Assembly (NCBI RefSeq): GCF_014635885.1
Contig: NZ_BMDR01000002.1
Span: 124,001 to 188,000 of the forward strand
Direction of reading: 5' to 3'
DNA length: 64,000 bases
Origin: Acinetobacter vivianii
Lineage (GTDB): Bacteria; Pseudomonadota; Gammaproteobacteria; Pseudomonadales; Moraxellaceae
In this document: piece after piece, positions 59,653-64,000 of the stretch
How positions within the stretch are numbered: position 1 is the stretch's first letter
How the letters are laid out: every line of letters begins with the position of its first letter
Position numbers and translations under genes: made by a program
The notes under the pieces: model-generated
The model's input: the letters and a program-made list of their open reading frames with translations, nothing else
Databases searched by the model: none
Told to the model about the DNA's origin: nothing

Positions 59653-60897
59653 ATGACAATCTCGAAGTCATTGATTGTTTCTTGTTTATCCGTTCTATCA
59701 TTGAGTCTTTTTGCACAACATACTCAAGCCGCTTCATCTGCCTTTGATCCGAATGGTCAATGGCTATTTGGTGATTGGAACGGTCAACGCACGGCGTTGC
59801 AAGAACAGGGTTACAAATTTTCTGCTGATTACACTGGTGAATTCGCAGGGGTTTTAGATTCTAAACAGCATTCAAGCCATGGCAGTGAATTTACTGGACA
59901 ATTGGCTTTAGGTACACATTTCGATCTAAATAAAATTTTAGGTTGGCAAGATACAGAAGCACAGATCACGGTCACTTATCGTGATGGTCAATCTTTATCA
60001 CAAACGGCTGATGCATTACAAGGCCATTTGAGTTCTACACAAGAAGTGTGGGGGCGTGGTCAAACTTGGCGTCTAACAGACTTGTGGATCAAAAAGAAAT
60101 TTTTAGATCAAGCTTTGGATATTAAAGTCGGTCGTTTTGGCGAAGGTGAAGATTTCAACAGCTTTGACTGTGATTTCCAGAACTTGGCTTTATGTGGTTC
60201 GCAAGTGGGTAACTGGGTAGGCGACCAATGGTATAACTGGCCTGTGAGTCAGTGGGCATTGCGTGTGAAGTACAACTTACAGCCAGACCTATACGCTCAA
60301 ATCGGGGCTTATGAATATAACCCTGAAAACTTGCAACGTGGTAAAGGCTTTAATTTAAGTACTGATGGTTCACATGGTGCGATTATTCCAGCCGAAGTGG
60401 TCTGGACACCAAAACTCGGTGCATTGTCTTTACCGGGTGAATATCGTTTCGGCTACTACTACAGTACGGCTGATGCAGCAGAAATTGAGAATCCTGCCAA
60501 AACTGGACACAAGCAAGGTGGCTGGTTCACTGTGAAGCAGCAGTTAACCCGTCATGATGGTCAGTCTGATCGTGGTTTAACTGGTTTTGTGAATGTCACA
60601 GTACATGATTCAAAAACCAATTCTGTCAAAGACATGCAAAATGTTGGCTTGATCTATAAAGGTTTACTTGACCAACGTCCGCAAGATGAACTTGCACTGG
60701 GCGTAGCACGTATTCATGCCAATGATGATGCAAATGGTTTGCTGGATGAGGAATATAACACTGAGTTGTATTACGGCATTCACGCAACCAACTGGTTGAC
60801 GATTCGTCCGAATGTTCAGTATGTCCACCATGTTGGCGCATTGAAAAATGGCGATAAGACATGGGTTGGTGGAATTAAGTTCCAAACCGTTTTCTAA
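59653..60897 (+). CDS. oprB: OprB-type carbohydrate-selective porin
   Basis: A 414-residue outer-membrane porin with a signal peptide (cleavage after TQA) and a barrel starting QWLFGDWNGQRTALQEQGYKFSADYTGEF, typical of OprB. Aromatic-rich strands, FNSFDCDFQNLALCGSQVGN, and a terminal Phe (FQTVF) complete the pattern. It lets glucose and related sugars into the periplasm. gcd lies 145 bp downstream, so substrate entry and oxidation are paired. An inverted repeat masks its ribosome site. Confidence 0.92.
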   Translation: MTISKSLIVSCLSVLSLSLFAQHTQAASSAFDPNGQWLFGDWNGQRTALQEQGYKFSADYTGEFAGVLDSKQHSSHGSEFTGQLALGTHFDLNKILGWQDTEAQITVTYRDGQSLSQTADALQGHLSSTQEVWGRGQTWRLTDLWIKKKFLDQALDIKVGRFGEGEDFNSFDCDFQNLALCGSQVGNWVGDQWYNWPVSQWALRVKYNLQPDLYAQIGAYEYNPENLQRGKGFNLSTDGSHGAIIPAEVVWTPKLGALSLPGEYRFGYYYSTADAAEIENPAKTGHKQGGWFTVKQQLTRHDGQSDRGLTGFVNVTVHDSKTNSVKDMQNVGLIYKGLLDQRPQDELALGVARIHANDDANGLLDEEYNTELYYGIHATNWLTIRPNVQYVHHVGALKNGDKTWVGGIKFQTVF

Positions 60898-61042
60898 TTT
60901 CGATACTCGAGCAATTTTGCAGATGGTGTTCATAAAAACGGACTGTATCTGCAAAATACTTGTTGTGATTTGAACTCAACCATCCAGTCGCTCATGTATG
61001 CGCTGGATGGATCTAAAAATACAAAAGATGCAAGGTGATCTT

Positions 61043-63448
61043 ATGAATCAATCTGCTTCAAAATCTGGGCTAAGAACATTGACGGTGATTATTATCGCCC
61101 TCATTGCGCTGTTCTTGCTCATTGGCGGTATCTGGCTCGCTGCCATTGGCGGGTCTTTTTATTATGTGATTGCAGGTGTGCTGTTGCTCATTGTGGCAGT
61201 ACAACTCTATAAACGTGCATCAGGCCCTTTATGGGTGTATGCCGCGCTCATGTTAGGCAGTGTGATCTGGGGTGTTTGGGAAGTTGGTACAGACTTCTGG
61301 GCACTTGCACCACGTCTAGATATTCTGGGTATCTTGGGTCTTTGGTTACTCGTTCCTGCGGTAACACGCGGTATTGATAATCTGGCATCAAGTAAAGTGG
61401 CCTTATCTTCAACTTTAGCGATTGCTATCGTGGTGATGGTGTACTCGATCTTTAATGATCCACAAGAAATCAATGGTGTGATTCAGACGCCTCAACCTGC
61501 ACAAGCGAAAGCGGTTGAAGGCATTGCGCCTGAAGATTGGCCTGCTTATGGTCGTAGTCAGGGTGGTGAACGTTATTCTCCATTGACACAGATCAATGAT
61601 AAAAACGTCAAAGATCTTAAAGTGGCTTGGACATTACGTACAGGTGATTTCAGAACTGAAAATGATTCAGGTGAAACCACTAACCAAGTAACACCAATCA
61701 AGATTGGCAATAACATGTTTATGTGTACACCACATCAACATTTAATCTCGATTGATCCTGCGACAGGTAAGGAAAAATGGCGTTTTGATCCTAAGCTCAA
61801 AACCGATAAAACCTTCCAGCATTTAACTTGTCGTGGCGTAATGTACTACGATGCTGCCAATACCACTGAATTTGCAACCAGTTTACAAGCGAAGAAGTCG
61901 ACCTCAACAGAGTGTCCACGTAAAGTCTTTGTTCCTGTGAATGATGGTCGTTTGGTTGCAGTGAATGCAGATACAGGTAAGGCATGTTCTGACTTTGGTC
62001 AAAACGGTGAAGTGAACTTACAAGAGTTCATGCCATATGCGTATCCGGGTGGTTATAACCCGACATCTCCGGGTGTTGTGTCTGGTACGACCGTTGTGAT
62101 CGCGGGTTCAGTGACCGATAACCATTCGAATAAAGAGCCATCAGGTGTTATTCGTGGTTATGACGTGAACACAGGTAAATTATTATGGGTGTTTGATACA
62201 GGCGCTGCTGATCCAAATGCAATGCCAGGTCAAGACACAACATTTGTGCATAACTCACCAAACGCATGGGCGCCACTTGCCTATGATGCAAAACTGGACA
62301 TCGTGTATGTACCAACAGGTGTAGGTACGCCAGATATCTGGGGCGGTGACCGTACAGAATTGAAAGAGCGTTATGCAAACTCAATGCTGGCGATCAATGC
62401 AACCACAGGTAAACTGGTATGGCATTTCCAGACCACACATCATGATTTGTGGGATATGGACGTACCATCACAACCTTCATTGGCGGATATTCAGGATAAA
62501 TCTGGTCAAACAGTGCCTGCAATTTATGTGTTGACTAAAACAGGTAATGCCTTCGTTTTAGATCGTCGTAATGGTCAGCCAATTGTACCGATTACTGAAA
62601 AACCAGTGCCACAAACAGTGAAGTGGGGACCACAAACCAAAGGTGAGTTCTACGCTAAAACTCAACCATTCTCTGACTTTAACTTAGCACCGAAAGATAA
62701 ATTAACGGATAAAGACATGTGGGGTGCCACAATGTTTGACCAGTTAATGTGTCGTGTGAAATTTAAACGTCTGAATTATGATGGTATTTATACGCCACCT
62801 TCAGAAAACGGAACTTTAGTTTTCCCTGGTAACCTCGGTGTATTCGAGTGGGGCGGTATGTCTGTGAATGCTGATCGTCAGGTTGCAGTCATGAACCCGA
62901 TTGGTTTGCCATTCGTAAGCCGTTTAATCCCAGCGGATCCAAACCGTGAGCCAGTTGCGCGTGGTGCGGGTACAGAACAAGGTATGCAACCGATGTATGG
63001 CACACCATACGGCGTTGATATCAGTCCGTTCCTGTCTCCATTCGGTTTGCCATGTAAACAACCTGGCTGGGGCTATGTTGCTGGTGTGGACTTGAAAACC
63101 CATGATGTAGTTTGGAAAAAACGTATCGGTACCATCCGTGACAGCTTGCCGAATCTATTCCAGTTACCACCAGTGAAAATTGGTGTACCAGGTTTAGGTG
63201 GTTCAATCTCGACTGCGGGTAACGTAATGTTCGTTGGTGCAACCCAAGATAACTACATCCGTGCATTCAATGTTTCAAATGGTGACAAGTTATGGGAAGC
63301 ACGTTTACCAGCAGGTGGACAAGCAACGCCAATGACTTATGAAGCCAATGGTAAACAGTACGTCGTGATTATGGCGGGTGGACATGGTTCATTCGGCACG
63401 AAAATGGGTGATTATCTCGTGGCTTATGCTTTGCCAGATAAGAACTAA
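61043..63448 (+). CDS. gcd: membrane-bound PQQ-dependent glucose dehydrogenase
   Basis: From ATG at 61043 (AAGGTGAT upstream) the product has 801 residues, the length of the Acinetobacter calcoaceticus enzyme, which it closely resembles. Five N-terminal membrane helices (about residues 10-140) are followed by an eight-bladed PQQ propeller with repeated W-docking motifs (GTPDIWGGDRTELKERYANSM, THHDLWDMDVPSQPSL). It oxidises glucose to gluconolactone in the periplasm and passes electrons to ubiquinone. PQQ synthesis genes are not in the window. Confidence 0.97.
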   Translation: MNQSASKSGLRTLTVIIIALIALFLLIGGIWLAAIGGSFYYVIAGVLLLIVAVQLYKRASGPLWVYAALMLGSVIWGVWEVGTDFWALAPRLDILGILGLWLLVPAVTRGIDNLASSKVALSSTLAIAIVVMVYSIFNDPQEINGVIQTPQPAQAKAVEGIAPEDWPAYGRSQGGERYSPLTQINDKNVKDLKVAWTLRTGDFRTENDSGETTNQVTPIKIGNNMFMCTPHQHLISIDPATGKEKWRFDPKLKTDKTFQHLTCRGVMYYDAANTTEFATSLQAKKSTSTECPRKVFVPVNDGRLVAVNADTGKACSDFGQNGEVNLQEFMPYAYPGGYNPTSPGVVSGTTVVIAGSVTDNHSNKEPSGVIRGYDVNTGKLLWVFDTGAADPNAMPGQDTTFVHNSPNAWAPLAYDAKLDIVYVPTGVGTPDIWGGDRTELKERYANSMLAINATTGKLVWHFQTTHHDLWDMDVPSQPSLADIQDKSGQTVPAIYVLTKTGNAFVLDRRNGQPIVPITEKPVPQTVKWGPQTKGEFYAKTQPFSDFNLAPKDKLTDKDMWGATMFDQLMCRVKFKRLNYDGIYTPPSENGTLVFPGNLGVFEWGGMSVNADRQVAVMNPIGLPFVSRLIPADPNREPVARGAGTEQGMQPMYGTPYGVDISPFLSPFGLPCKQPGWGYVAGVDLKTHDVVWKKRIGTIRDSLPNLFQLPPVKIGVPGLGGSISTAGNVMFVGATQDNYIRAFNVSNGDKLWEARLPAGGQATPMTYEANGKQYVVIMAGGHGSFGTKMGDYLVAYALPDKN

Positions 63449-63470
63449 TTTCATTTAAAAATGATAGAGA

Positions 63471-63500
63471 AAAGCTCAGATTCGTCTGGGCTTTTTCTTT
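63471..63500 (+). terminator. gcd terminator
   Basis: Imperfect stem AAAGCTCAGA / TCTGGGCTTT with a 4-base loop, followed by a T-run, 22 bases past the gcd stop. Confidence 0.85.
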
Positions 63501-63621
63501 TTATGGCAATTAGATAGGCTTATCAATAAAACCGTTATTAAATATGCAAAAAAAGCATTTTGTTGATGAATGAAAGCTCGCTATGCTAGTCGCCTTTATA
63601 ATGAATGACTAGCCATACGCC

Positions 63622-64000
63622 ATGTATTTATATACGGATTTCGATCAACAACTGATTAACCAACGTGTTGCTCAGTTTCGTGATCAAACAGAACGCTATT
63701 TAGCAGGAAAATTAACAGAAGACGAATATCGTCCACTACGTTTGCAAAATGGTTTATACGTGCAGCGTTATGCGCCAATGCTCCGTATTGCTGTGCCGTA
63801 TGGCTTGATGAATACCAAACAACTCAGAAAAATTGCTGAAATTGCAACGGAATATGACCGTGGTTATGCACATGTTTCAACGCGTCAAAATATTCAGTTG
63901 AACTGGCCTGCATTAGAAAATGTACCTGATATTCTTGCTGAACTGGCAACAGTGCAAATGCATGCAGTACAAACTTCAGGTAACTGTATCCGTAATACCA
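63622..64000 (+). CDS. cysI: sulfite reductase hemoprotein (partial, cut by the right edge)
   Basis: The frame is open from ATG at 63622 to the window end (126 residues). It matches the N-terminus of nitrite/sulfite reductase hemoproteins: RLQNGLYVQRYAPMLRIAVPYGLMNTKQLRKIA, HVSTRQNIQLNW (the siroheme/substrate-binding TRQ element) and the start of TSGNCIRNT. Assimilatory sulfite reductase is most likely. The iron-sulfur and siroheme cysteines lie beyond the window, so nitrite reductase cannot be fully excluded. Confidence 0.85.
   Translation, partial: MYLYTDFDQQLINQRVAQFRDQTERYLAGKLTEDEYRPLRLQNGLYVQRYAPMLRIAVPYGLMNTKQLRKIAEIATEYDRGYAHVSTRQNIQLNWPALENVPDILAELATVQMHAVQTSGNCIRNT

Overview
The window looks like a stretch of an Acinetobacter chromosome (Gammaproteobacteria, Moraxellaceae) with the early end of a Mu-like transposable prophage at its left edge. 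The assignment rests on recognised gene content: a membrane-bound PQQ glucose dehydrogenase close to the Acinetobacter calcoaceticus enzyme, a separate trpFB unit apart from trpA-accD-folC, a BaeSR-type sensor/regulator pair, an LpxO-type hydroxylase, two ~600-residue acyl-CoA dehydrogenases, and moderately AT-rich DNA throughout.

Region 1 (1 to about 9,579), Mu-like prophage. Read from right to left: a probable transposase-binding phage end (9,376-9,579), a repressor with a small partner gene on the + strand, an operator region, then a long leftward early operon: ner, transposase A, ATPase B, small HTH and membrane proteins, a DUF3164 protein, gemA, mor, a terminator, and an M15-family endolysin cut by the window edge. 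The genes mostly overlap by 1-35 bases, as in one polycistronic message. No Gam/Kil-like protein is recognisable. The rest of the prophage lies to the left of the window.

Region 2 (9.6-24.7 kb). Two acyl-CoA dehydrogenases; a Spy-like lipoprotein divergent from baeS-baeR; a YafK-type L,D-transpeptidase-fold protein; SelO; a fatty-acid desaturase; a META-domain lipoprotein; a glycerophosphodiester phosphodiesterase; and a cobalamin unit (PduO-type adenosyltransferase, BtuB-type receptor, cobalamin riboswitch).

Region 3 (24.8-45 kb). trpF-trpB-DUF1543; a UshA-like lipoprotein nucleotidase; a DUF2804 protein; a PF10118 diiron-type protein divergent from an AraC regulator; an NhaC-type antiporter; trpA-accD-folC-SPOR as an overlapping cluster; a phosphatase/metallo-hydrolase pair; a 1-Cys peroxiredoxin followed by a duplicated 108-bp structured element; and secA.

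Region 4 (45-64 kb). A small secreted protein; LpxO; an MHS transporter; a hemolysin-III protein; a methyltransferase; acetyltransferases; a patatin flanked by two paralogous one-helix membrane proteins; a FadB-like/thiolase beta-oxidation pair; a tandemly duplicated P-loop kinase gene whose first copy is broken; a second AraC regulator divergent from a CoA-transferase; OprB followed by gcd (sugar entry to the periplasm and glucose oxidation there); and the start of a sulfite-reductase gene.

No rRNA, tRNA, insertion sequence or CRISPR array was recognised. The least explained signals are the architecture of the phage end, the duplicated hairpin-rich element at 41.0-41.3 kb with a diverged relative at 32.5 kb, the leader of oprB, and the small membrane proteins around the patatin.
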